Shown: positions 54,252 through 61,656 of the stretch, one piece after another | How the letters are laid out: every line of letters begins with the position of its first letter | Numbering within the stretch: the first letter of the stretch is position 1 | Assembly (NCBI GenBank): GCA_963729695.1 | Contig: CAVSOT010000007.1 | Coordinates: 806,001-870,000 of the forward strand | Reading direction: 5' to 3' | From: PALSA-693 sp963729695 | GTDB lineage: Bacteria > Actinomycetota > Acidimicrobiia > Acidimicrobiales > Palsa-688 | DNA: 64,000 bases | Notes under the pieces: model-generated | Database searches by the model: none | Told to the model about the DNA's origin: nothing | Seen by the model: only the letters and a program-made list of their open reading frames with translations | Translations under genes and position numbers: made by a program

Positions 54252-55010
54252 TCAGGACGATCGGAGCCGGTCGCGCAGGGATTCGATGGCTGCGGTGGAG
54301 ACCCCGGCTGATTCGATCCACGGCGCAGCCCCTCCGTGCCGGTCCGAGAGCAACTGGAGAAAGCGGCGCATGGTATCCGCCGAGACGATCAGCCGTTCGG
54401 GAGGAGTCTGCGCCACCGCCGCCCCGTGCACAGGATCGCGGGCCAAGCGTTCGACGATCGAGGGGAGGGCGCGGCCGGTCAACGCGTAGTCGGAGGCGAT
54501 GTCGTCGCCGTCGACCCCCAGAGCCGCCAATAGCAGGGCGGCGAGCACGCCGGTGCGGTCTTTCCCCGCGGTGCAATGGAAGACGACCGCGCCGCGCCCC
54601 GGCTCGGCGAGCACTTCGAACGCCTCGACGAAGGCCTTCTGACCCACTTCCAGATACCAGAGATACCGTTCCGCCAGATCGGGGCTGGTCGGAGCAGCCT
54701 GCGCCTCCCCCCTCGTTGACTGGAGGATCGGGGCCCACGCATAGTCGATGCCCTGGTCGGCTAGGCCTCCGCGGCCGACCGCCGCGACCTCCTCCGGGCT
54801 GCGCAGATCGATCACCCGATCGATGCCCAGCGCCATCAGGCGCTGCACGTCCTCGGCCGAGAGGTGGTGCAGGGCGTCGCTGCGAAAGACCGAGCCCCAG
54901 CGGATGGTGGCGCCGTCCCCGGCCCGGTACCCGCCGAGGTCGCGAAAGTTGAAGGCTCCGTCCAAAGGGACCCAGCGCGGGGGCCCACCCTCCTCGGCGG
55001 TCCGTGTCAC
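54252..55010 (-). CDS. Tyrosine-protein phosphatase, Tyr_phosphatase3 family
   Basis: A 252-residue protein. The N-terminal region FNFRDLGGYRAGDGATIRWG, SDALHHLSAEDVQRLMAL, and IDLRSPEEVAAVGRGGLA is typical. The catalytic P-loop VFHCTAGKDRTGVLAALL (HCxxGKDRTG) is intact, with Cys nucleophile and Arg. The family acts on phosphotyrosine or phosphoinositides, like mycobacterial PtpB. A GTG start is used. It is a single gene opposite to the dnaE promoter region. Confidence 0.9.
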   Translation of the reverse strand: MTRTAEEGGPPRWVPLDGAFNFRDLGGYRAGDGATIRWGSVFRSDALHHLSAEDVQRLMALGIDRVIDLRSPEEVAAVGRGGLADQGIDYAWAPILQSTRGEAQAAPTSPDLAERYLWYLEVGQKAFVEAFEVLAEPGRGAVVFHCTAGKDRTGVLAALLLAALGVDGDDIASDYALTGRALPSIVERLARDPVHGAAVAQTPPERLIVSADTMRRFLQLLSDRHGGAAPWIESAGVSTAAIESLRDRLRSS

Positions 55011-55158
55011 ACCCTCACTCTATGGTCGACGCCGCAAGTGCCCATCCGGACAAGGCGGCCGTGACGGGGGTGTCTGACCGGCCGATGGGAGGGCGTCCAA
55101 GGGAGGCACAGGGTGGCGTGGCGCGCTAGCCTCGGGTGCAGGAATCACAGGTCTGTAG

Positions 55159-55193
55159 TTCTCCACAGGGCTCTCCACAGCGCCTGTGGAGAG
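55159..55193. promoter_or_regulatory. DnaA-box-like triplet with hairpin upstream of dnaE
   Basis: Three copies of CTCCACA-type motifs: TTCTCCACA (55159-55167), CTCTCCACA (55171-55179) and, inverted, TGTGGAGAG (55185-55193). The last two form a 9-bp hairpin TCTCCACAG-CGC-CTGTGGAGA. One is a single base off the DnaA-box consensus TTATCCACA. They lie 90-120 bases before the dnaE start. Confidence 0.45.
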
Positions 55194-55279
55194 TGCACCT
55201 CGCAGGTCAGAGGCACAGGCCCGCAGGTCGGAAGAGAAGACCCGCAAGCCAGAGGAGAAGAAAGGAGGCGGAGCCGACA

Positions 55280-58200
55280 GTGGGCACCTCGTTCGCCCAT
55301 TTGCACCAGCACACCGAGTTCTCGATGCTCGATGGCGCGGCCAGGGTGCCCGACGTCATCGCCAGGGTGGCCGCAGACGGCCAGCCGGCGGTCGGCATCA
55401 CCGATCACGGGAACATGTACGGCGTTCTCGACTTCTACAAAGCGGCCCGGCTGGCCGGGGTCAAGCCCATCATCGGGATTGAGGCCTACCAGGCCGCGGA
55501 ATCCCGCTTCGAGCGGCCCGTGCGAAGAGGCCGGATCGATGACGGAGGGGGCGATGCCGAGGCAGGGGAGAAGCTGTACTACCACTTGACCCTGCTCGCC
55601 GAAAACTTCCAGGGCTACCGCAACCTGATGAAGCTCTCCAGCGCCGCCTACCTCGAGGGCTACATGTACAAGCCCCGCGTGGACTGGGAACTGCTCGAGC
55701 GCCATCACGACGGGGTGATCGCCAGCACCGGCTGCCTCGGAGGAGTGGTCCTCCAGGCCCTCTTGCGGGGTGACACCGAGCGGGCTGCGACCTTGGCCGC
55801 CCGGCTCCAGGACATCTTCGGCCGGGAGTCCTTGTTCGTGGAGCTGCAGGACCATGGCCTGGAGGAGCAGCGACGGACCAACCCCGAATTGGTGCGGCTC
55901 GCCCGCCGCATCGGGGCCCCGCTGTTGGCCACCAACGACAGCCACTACGTGTCTCGTCACGACGCCACCGCCCATGACGCCTTGCTGTGTGTGCAGACCG
56001 GCTCGGTCAAGGACGACCCGAAACGGTTCAAGTTTCACAGCGACGAGCATTTTCTGAAGACAGCGGAGGAGATGCGGCATCTCTTCCGCGACTACCCGGA
56101 CGCGTGCGACAACACCTTGTGGATCGCGGAGCGGGCCGATGTCGAGATCGAGTTCGGGAAGCCAAACCTCCCGTCGTTTCCCCGACCTGATGGCTTTGCC
56201 GACGCAGATTCCTATCTCCGTCACCTGACCCTCGAGGGTGCGGCGGAGCGCTACGGCCCGGTCGTGCCTGCGGACGTACACCAGCGGATCGAATTCGAGC
56301 TCGGGGTCATCTCCCAGATGGGGTTCTCGGACTACTTCCTGGTGGTGTGGGATCTCATCCGCCACGCCCGCCAACTGGGAATCCGGGTCGGTCCGGGCCG
56401 AGGGAGTGCGGCCGGGTGCTGCGTAGCGTACTGCCTGCGCATCGTGGATATCGATCCCATCCGCTACCGGCTGCTGTTCGAACGCTTCCTGAATCCCGGC
56501 CGCAAGCAGATGCCCGACATCGACATGGACTTCGACGAGCGCTATCGCTCGGAGATGATCCGCTACGCGGCCGAGCGCTACGGCTGGGACCGAGTCGCCC
56601 AGATCGTCACCTTCTCGACTATCAAGGCCCGGGCTGCGGTCCGGGACGCGTCCCGAGTGCTCGGTTACCCCTACAGTCTCGGTGATCGCATCGCCAAGGC
56701 GATGCCGCCGTTGGTGATGGGCCGGGACACTCCGCTGTGGGCCTGCTTCGAGGAGCATCCGAAGCACACCGATGGCTACAAGGCCGCGCTGGAGCTCCGC
56801 CAGATGGTCGCGACCGATGCAGACGTGGCCAAAGTCGTCGACGTGGCGCGAGGCCTCGAAGGGCTGCGCCGCCAGGATGGTATCCACGCCGCCGCCGTGG
56901 TTATCTCCGGCGAGCCGCTTACGGAGTACCTCCCTATCCAGCGAAAGCCGGAGCCGGGTGGGCGGCCCGAGGACGCCCCGATCGTCACTCAGTACGAAAT
57001 GCACGGGGTCGAAGACCTGGGCCTGCTCAAAATGGACTTCCTGGGCCTGCGCAACCTATCGGTCATCGAGCGGACCCTTGACCTGGTCGAAGCGGCCACG
57101 GGGGAGCGCCCCGATATCGACAGAGTCCCCCTCGACGATCCTCTGGTCTACGAGATCCTGCAGCGGGGGGACACCATCGGAGTCTTCCAGCTGGAGGGCG
57201 GCCCGATGCGGAGCTTGCTGCGATCGTTGGCGCCCACCGAGTTCGAGGACATCGCCGCCGTCAACGCCTTGTACCGGCCGGGTCCCATGGCGGCCAACAT
57301 GCACAACGACTACGCCGACCGCAAGAACGGGCGCAAGCGGGTCACCTATCAGCACCCGGACATGGAAGAGGTGCTGGGCGACACCTACGGGCTGTGCGTG
57401 TACCAGGAGCAGCTCATGCTCCTGGCCCAGAAGTTTGCCGGTTATTCCCTCGAGGAGGCCGACAACCTGCGCAAGGCGGCGGGCAAGAAAGTCCGCGAGA
57501 TCATGGCGAAAGAGCGGGAAAAGTTCGAAGCCGGATGCGAGGCCACCGGCTATGGGCGGACGATCGGGAAGGTGCTGTTCGACATCATCGAACCCTTCGC
57601 CGATTACGGCTTCAACCGGAGTCACGCCTTCGGGTACGGGCTGGTTGGCTACCAGACCGCCTGGTTGAAGGCCCATTTCCCAGGCGAGTACCTGGCCGCG
57701 CTGTTGACCAGCGTCAAAGACGACAAGGACAAGACCGCGGTCTACCTGGCCGAGTGCCGGGCCCGGGGGCTCGAGGTGCTCGTTCCCGATATCAACGTGG
57801 CCAGTTCGGACTTCACCGCCGTCGTCCGGGACGGCCCCGCCGCCCCGGAGGCCTCCGGGGTCAACCCCGCGTCACCCGATCGGACGGTCATCCCCTTCGG
57901 CCTGTCGGCGATTCGCAACGTCGGCGAGGGCTTGGTGGAGCGGATCATCCTGGAGCGGGAACGGGGTGGCCCGTTCGCCGACTTCTACGACTTCTGCACC
58001 CGCGTCGACCCCGTGGTGCTCAACAAGCGGGCGGTCGAGTCGCTCGTCAAGGCCGGCGCCTTTGACAGCCTGGGCCATCCTCGCCAAGGCCTGTGCCTGG
58101 TCTTCGAGCAGATCGTCGACCGCACGCTCGCCCGCCGCCGAGAGGCGGACCAGGGGGTGATGAGCCTGTTTGGTGACCTCGGGGGTGGCAGCGAGCTGCT

Positions 58201-58873
58201 GTTCGACGACGCTCGAGTCCCGATTCCGGACCGTGAGTTCGACAAGACGGTCCGACTGGCGTTCGAGAAGGAGATGCTCGGCCTTTATCTCAGCGACCAT
58301 CCCCTCAAGGGCGTGGAGTCTGCGCTGGCCCGGCACGCCGATATTGCGATCGGGGACCTCCGCGAGGCGGCCCGGGAAGGCGAGACCCACTGGGTTGGAG
58401 GCGTGGTCACCGGCCTGACCAGGAAGTACACCCGACGCGGCGAGCTGATGGCCACCTTCACCCTCGAGGACCTCGTCACATCTATCGAGGTATGGGTGTT
58501 CCCCCGGACCATGACGGACGTCGGCCACATGCTGGCGGACGATGCCATCGTCTGCGTGAAGGGTCGCCTCGACGTCCGCGAGGAACCCGCAAAGCTCATC
58601 TGCATGGAGGTCAGGCGTCCTGACCTCGGCGCCACCGACGAGGTGCTGCACGTGGATCTCCCGCTGACCGCGCTCACGGACGACCGGGTGGAGTCCCTGA
58701 AACGGCTGCTCAGCGAGCATCCCGGCCCGTCGCCGGTTCTGCTCCACGTCGGAGCCAAGAGCGTTCGGCTGGCCTCCCAATGGAGCGTGGACACCACCCG
58801 CGGCCTGCTCGCAGAGCTGCGGGTCCTGCTCGGGCCGGCGTGCTTGTCGAGGGCGAGCGTAGAGGCCTCGTGA
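55280..58873 (+). CDS. dnaE: DNA polymerase III alpha subunit, DnaE1 type
   Basis: A 1197-residue replicative polymerase. The PHP domain opens AHLHQHTEFSMLDGAARVPD, with ITDHGNMYGVLDFYKAA. The palm Asp residues are in PDIDMDFDERYRSEMIRYAA near residue 412 and LLKMDFLGLRNLSVIERTLD near 583. Further: GVFQLEGGPMRSLLRSL, GLCVYQEQLMLLAQKFAGY, and a C-terminal OB-fold with ATFTLEDLVTSIEVWVFPR. The length and PHP domain fit DnaE1, not the error-prone DnaE2. The GTG at 55280 follows AAAGGAGG; an upstream start in the same frame has no site. It is the chromosomal replicase core catalytic subunit. Confidence 0.95.
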   Translation: MGTSFAHLHQHTEFSMLDGAARVPDVIARVAADGQPAVGITDHGNMYGVLDFYKAARLAGVKPIIGIEAYQAAESRFERPVRRGRIDDGGGDAEAGEKLYYHLTLLAENFQGYRNLMKLSSAAYLEGYMYKPRVDWELLERHHDGVIASTGCLGGVVLQALLRGDTERAATLAARLQDIFGRESLFVELQDHGLEEQRRTNPELVRLARRIGAPLLATNDSHYVSRHDATAHDALLCVQTGSVKDDPKRFKFHSDEHFLKTAEEMRHLFRDYPDACDNTLWIAERADVEIEFGKPNLPSFPRPDGFADADSYLRHLTLEGAAERYGPVVPADVHQRIEFELGVISQMGFSDYFLVVWDLIRHARQLGIRVGPGRGSAAGCCVAYCLRIVDIDPIRYRLLFERFLNPGRKQMPDIDMDFDERYRSEMIRYAAERYGWDRVAQIVTFSTIKARAAVRDASRVLGYPYSLGDRIAKAMPPLVMGRDTPLWACFEEHPKHTDGYKAALELRQMVATDADVAKVVDVARGLEGLRRQDGIHAAAVVISGEPLTEYLPIQRKPEPGGRPEDAPIVTQYEMHGVEDLGLLKMDFLGLRNLSVIERTLDLVEAATGERPDIDRVPLDDPLVYEILQRGDTIGVFQLEGGPMRSLLRSLAPTEFEDIAAVNALYRPGPMAANMHNDYADRKNGRKRVTYQHPDMEEVLGDTYGLCVYQEQLMLLAQKFAGYSLEEADNLRKAAGKKVREIMAKEREKFEAGCEATGYGRTIGKVLFDIIEPFADYGFNRSHAFGYGLVGYQTAWLKAHFPGEYLAALLTSVKDDKDKTAVYLAECRARGLEVLVPDINVASSDFTAVVRDGPAAPEASGVNPASPDRTVIPFGLSAIRNVGEGLVERIILERERGGPFADFYDFCTRVDPVVLNKRAVESLVKAGAFDSLGHPRQGLCLVFEQIVDRTLARRREADQGVMSLFGDLGGGSELLFDDARVPIPDREFDKTVRLAFEKEMLGLYLSDHPLKGVESALARHADIAIGDLREAAREGETHWVGGVVTGLTRKYTRRGELMATFTLEDLVTSIEVWVFPRTMTDVGHMLADDAIVCVKGRLDVREEPAKLICMEVRRPDLGATDEVLHVDLPLTALTDDRVESLKRLLSEHPGPSPVLLHVGAKSVRLASQWSVDTTRGLLAELRVLLGPACLSRASVEAS

Positions 58874-58957
58874 GCGGCTGGTTGTTCCGCCCGGGTTGCG
58901 GTGACCCAGGCGCTAAACTGGCTGCTCACACGATGTGGTGAGGAGAGATCACGCGGA

Positions 58958-59629
58958 ATGACGTTCGCTGTCGATACCAAAGACTGCACCGCCCTGGCTG
59001 ACGGCGAGTTGGCCGATATGGCCGACATTGTCACTGATGGGCCCGCTGGCTTCGACATCGGTCTGCTGTCGAAGCAAGCCGAAGAGTGGGTCCTTATTAC
59101 CCAGGTTCGTGACACGGGAAAGCTGGTGGGCTTCTCGTTCTGCACCCTCGAGCGCATCGGCGGAACTCCGTGCCTGTTGTGGGGATTGGCGTCCGTCAAG
59201 CGCAGTGGCAAGCGCGACCAGATCCTCAAAGCGCTGATCGCAGCTCAGTACCGGCGGGCCGTCCTGGCCTTCCCCGACGAGGACGTGCTCATCGGAACTC
59301 GCTTCATCGAAGCCGGCGCCTTCCAGGCCTTCAAGGGTCTCGAGGACATCTGCCCCCGACCGGGCCACAAGCCGACCGGCGAGGAGCGGGCGTGGGGCCG
59401 GCGACTGGCCAAACGCTTCGGCGCCGAAGGCCGGATCGATGATCGCGCCTTCATTGTGACCGGGGACGGTAACGGCCGAGGATGCTTCGACTTTGCCGCG
59501 GCCAAGCCGGAGACGATCCCCACCGACGTGGCCACGTTCTTCGAGCCGATCGACCAGGCGCGTGGCGACGTGCTGATCGCGTTTGGCTGGGCCATGGCCG
59601 AGGACCTCGCCACCAAGTACGCCCCCTAG
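58958..59629 (+). CDS. Conserved protein of unknown function
   Basis: A 223-residue protein starting MTFAVDTKDCTALADGELAD, with GAGGAGAGATC eight bases upstream. The internal LVGFSFCTLERIGGTPCLLW and QILKALIAAQYRRAVLAFPD segments look like a GNAT-type core without the acetyl-CoA loop. A second half, RAFIVTGDGNGRGCFDFAAA, has no known match for me. It follows dnaE after about 85 bases on the same strand and may be co-transcribed. Confidence 0.7.
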   Translation: MTFAVDTKDCTALADGELADMADIVTDGPAGFDIGLLSKQAEEWVLITQVRDTGKLVGFSFCTLERIGGTPCLLWGLASVKRSGKRDQILKALIAAQYRRAVLAFPDEDVLIGTRFIEAGAFQAFKGLEDICPRPGHKPTGEERAWGRRLAKRFGAEGRIDDRAFIVTGDGNGRGCFDFAAAKPETIPTDVATFFEPIDQARGDVLIAFGWAMAEDLATKYAP

Positions 59630-59664
59630 GACGCACGCGCCCGGCCGCCCGCCTTGCTCATGGG

Positions 59665-60129
59665 CTAGACCAGGTCAAGCGCATGGCGCGCGTCGTGCAG
59701 GACGACTGGGAGGTGGCGCCGTGGCCCGCTGTACAGCGGTCCGGCCCCGTCGGTGAGCAGGACTCGGAGCATGGCCACGCCACGAGGGGCCACCAGGGCG
59801 GGCGATTCCAGCCGATCCGTTAGCGCCCGCACGTCTGCTTCGGCTTGCCGGATCCGGTCGGCGTCGATCCGAACCTTGGCCGGATACAACGGCCCGGGTT
59901 GTCGAGCGATGGCCGAAACGTGCTCGAGATCGTGGGCCAGCTGGCACCGGCTGGTCGGCGAAACCAGGTATTGAGCCCGGATGGCCAAGCCGACGGTGGA
60001 TTCGGGCGCCTTGCCCCTGGCGAGGTCACGGTCCAATCGGTCCGATCGGCTCCGGGCGAGCACCCGGTCGAGGATCCGTACCCGGCGGGCGGTGAACCCG
60101 CCCATCCCGTTGTCGATCAAGACGAACAT
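59665..60129 (-). CDS. Protein of unknown function
   Basis: A 154-residue protein, Arg-rich, with helices LDRVLARSRSDRLDRDLARG and QAEADVRALTDRLESPALVA. It ends LPVVLHDARHALDLV. The ATG at 60129 has GGAGG six bases upstream, a strong site. It is divergent from the CGNR regulator across a palindromic region that starts at 60139, so it is likely controlled by that site. No family is recognised. Confidence 0.65.
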   Translation of the reverse strand: MFVLIDNGMGGFTARRVRILDRVLARSRSDRLDRDLARGKAPESTVGLAIRAQYLVSPTSRCQLAHDLEHVSAIARQPGPLYPAKVRIDADRIRQAEADVRALTDRLESPALVAPRGVAMLRVLLTDGAGPLYSGPRRHLPVVLHDARHALDLV

Positions 60130-60138
60130 TTCGCGCCT

Positions 60139-60178
60139 CCATGACTACTAAAGGTCACTTTACCAGTCATGGCATGAC
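60139..60178. promoter_or_regulatory. Large palindromic operator candidate
   Basis: A 34-base imperfect palindrome (60139-60172): arms CCATGACT and AGTCATGG, inner arms TAAAG and CTTTA. A second, perfect odd palindrome, GTCATGGCATGAC (60166-60178), overlaps its right arm. It lies between the divergent unknown gene and CGNR gene, close to the ribosome site of the former. It is a plausible binding site for the CGNR regulator. Confidence 0.6.
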
Positions 60179-60221
60179 CTGTAAACAGAGTTTAGGAGTC
60201 ACTCGGCGCTAAAGTGCCGGT

Positions 60222-60878
60222 ATGGACGTGGCCTCCCTGCCGGCCTGGGTCTCCGCCGAGGAGACGAAGCCGGCCCCGCCGCCGCTCCTGCTGGTGCAGG
60301 CTTTCGTCAACACCTGGGAGGGCGACACGGGAATCGATCTGCTGTCGGACCCCGAAACCGGCGAGCGGTGGCTCCGGCAGGCCGGGCTATGGGGCGCACC
60401 GTCGGTTCCCAGCCGGGCGCAACTGTTCACCCTCCGGGAGGTCAGAGAGGCCATCCGCTCATTGCTCGAGCGTCATTCGGGCCACGCCGATCGGGATGGC
60501 CGCACCGATCGGGATGGCCGCACCGATCGGGATGGCCGCACCTATCGGGATGGCCGCACCGATCGGGATAGTTGGCGCCTGACGCCACTCCGTGAGGCGG
60601 CGCGGCGGTCTGGCGCCCGGTTGTCGATCGACGTCGAGGGTCGCGTCGGTCTCGTTCCGGACACTACGGATGACCTCTCTCGTTGCCTGGGGACCCTGTT
60701 GTTGATTATCCGCGACGCCCAAGAAGATGGCACCTGGGCGCGGTTGAAGGCGTGCCACAACACCACCTGTCGCTGGGCGTTCTACGACCGGTCCCACACC
60801 CACCAGGGCAAGTGGTGCGACATGACCGTGTGCGGCAACCGCATCAAGAACCGCAACCTGCGCGCCCGGCAGCGCTGA
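60222..60878 (+). CDS. CGNR zinc-finger regulator with internal repeats
   Basis: A 218-residue protein. The C-terminal 40 residues are the CGNR zinc finger, CHNTTCRWAFYDRSHTHQGK followed by WCDMTVCGNRIKNR. The N-terminal ABATE-like domain opens LLLVQAFVNTWEGDTGIDLL and continues LFTLREVREAIRSLLERH. Between them, residues 90-119 are five copies of a six-residue unit, DRDGRT or variants (the last DRDSWR). CGNR proteins are thought to bind DNA, stress-linked. The palindrome at 60139 lies just upstream. No ribosome site is seen close to the ATG, so a leaderless transcript is possible. Confidence 0.88.
   Translation: MDVASLPAWVSAEETKPAPPPLLLVQAFVNTWEGDTGIDLLSDPETGERWLRQAGLWGAPSVPSRAQLFTLREVREAIRSLLERHSGHADRDGRTDRDGRTDRDGRTYRDGRTDRDSWRLTPLREAARRSGARLSIDVEGRVGLVPDTTDDLSRCLGTLLLIIRDAQEDGTWARLKACHNTTCRWAFYDRSHTHQGKWCDMTVCGNRIKNRNLRARQR
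60489..60578 (+). repeat. Five tandem 18-bp units in the CGNR gene
   Basis: GATCGGGATGGCCGCACC is repeated at 60489, 60507, 60525, 60543 (one change) and 60561 (degenerate). It encodes DRDGRT repeats. The near-identity suggests recent slippage. Confidence 0.9.
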
Positions 60879-60916
60879 CCCCTTGTTCACCCGGCTGGGC
60901 CCCGACGGCCATGGGG

Positions 60917-61597
60917 CTAGGGCGGCGGGAGGATCGCCTCGACGACCTTGTGGCACCGACCGTCGATCGGGGGGTTGAGGGCGATCAGCAGCCGGTCGCC
61001 CTTCCCGGCCGTCATGCGGGTGCGGCCGGACCCGTCCATCTGAGCGGCCAGGCGACGGTCCAGGCACGGCAGCTCTCGTTGGTGGCCCGCCCACGGGAAC
61101 CGGCACGCCAGGTAGGACCCTTCCCGCCACAACGTGATCGGCCCCTCGGGCTCGACGAGGGCGATCGAGGGGTGGTCGGGCCGGCGCTCCCAGAAGAGCA
61201 CGAACGAGTTGGGGAGCCCGAGCAGGGGCTGGCCGGTCGGATGCAGGAGCGGCCGGAGCAGGCGGGCCACCCGCCGGCCCTGGAGATGGCGTACCGGCTC
61301 CGGAGGAGCGGCCAGCACGAGGGCCTCGGGTTGGCACGGGTCGGGGATGGCGTCGAGCCCGGAGCTCAGCTCGGCCAACGTCACCTGCACGACGTCGTAG
61401 GCGAGCAGGGGACGGCTGGGGGGAGATGGCGACCAGGCCCGGACCAAGGCCCCCGAGGCCAGATCCACCCCCGCACAGTGACCACCGTGGGACGCGAGGA
61501 CCAGCAACTCGAGTGTGGCCCCGGCCGTGACGGTAACCCGGGGCAGGTCCTTGACGACGGGATGGAAGTCGGGCGCGGTACTAGCGGACACGGACAT
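60917..61597 (-). CDS. Protein of unknown function
   Basis: A 226-residue protein with no signal or membrane segment. It starts MSVSASTAPDFHPVVKDLPR and has VTVTAGATLELLVLASHGGH, LLAYDVVQVTLAELSSGLDA, and SFVLFWERRPDHPSIALVEP. A GxLLIALNP end part and several Cys are present. I recognise no family. It is co-oriented with the DUF255 gene but downstream of it, after about 60 bases. Confidence 0.6.
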   Translation of the reverse strand: MSVSASTAPDFHPVVKDLPRVTVTAGATLELLVLASHGGHCAGVDLASGALVRAWSPSPPSRPLLAYDVVQVTLAELSSGLDAIPDPCQPEALVLAAPPEPVRHLQGRRVARLLRPLLHPTGQPLLGLPNSFVLFWERRPDHPSIALVEPEGPITLWREGSYLACRFPWAGHQRELPCLDRRLAAQMDGSGRTRMTAGKGDRLLIALNPPIDGRCHKVVEAILPPP

Positions 61598-61656
61598 TCA
61601 TAGTGGCGAGCTGGGCCCCCTGATCGGTGGATACCCCCTTTGGCGATGGTAACGGC

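Noticed and set aside
55210..55279. A longer dnaE start at 55136
   Set aside because: The added 48 residues are Arg/Lys-rich and unlike DnaE, while the GTG at 55280 follows AAAGGAGG and the PHP domain begins directly after.
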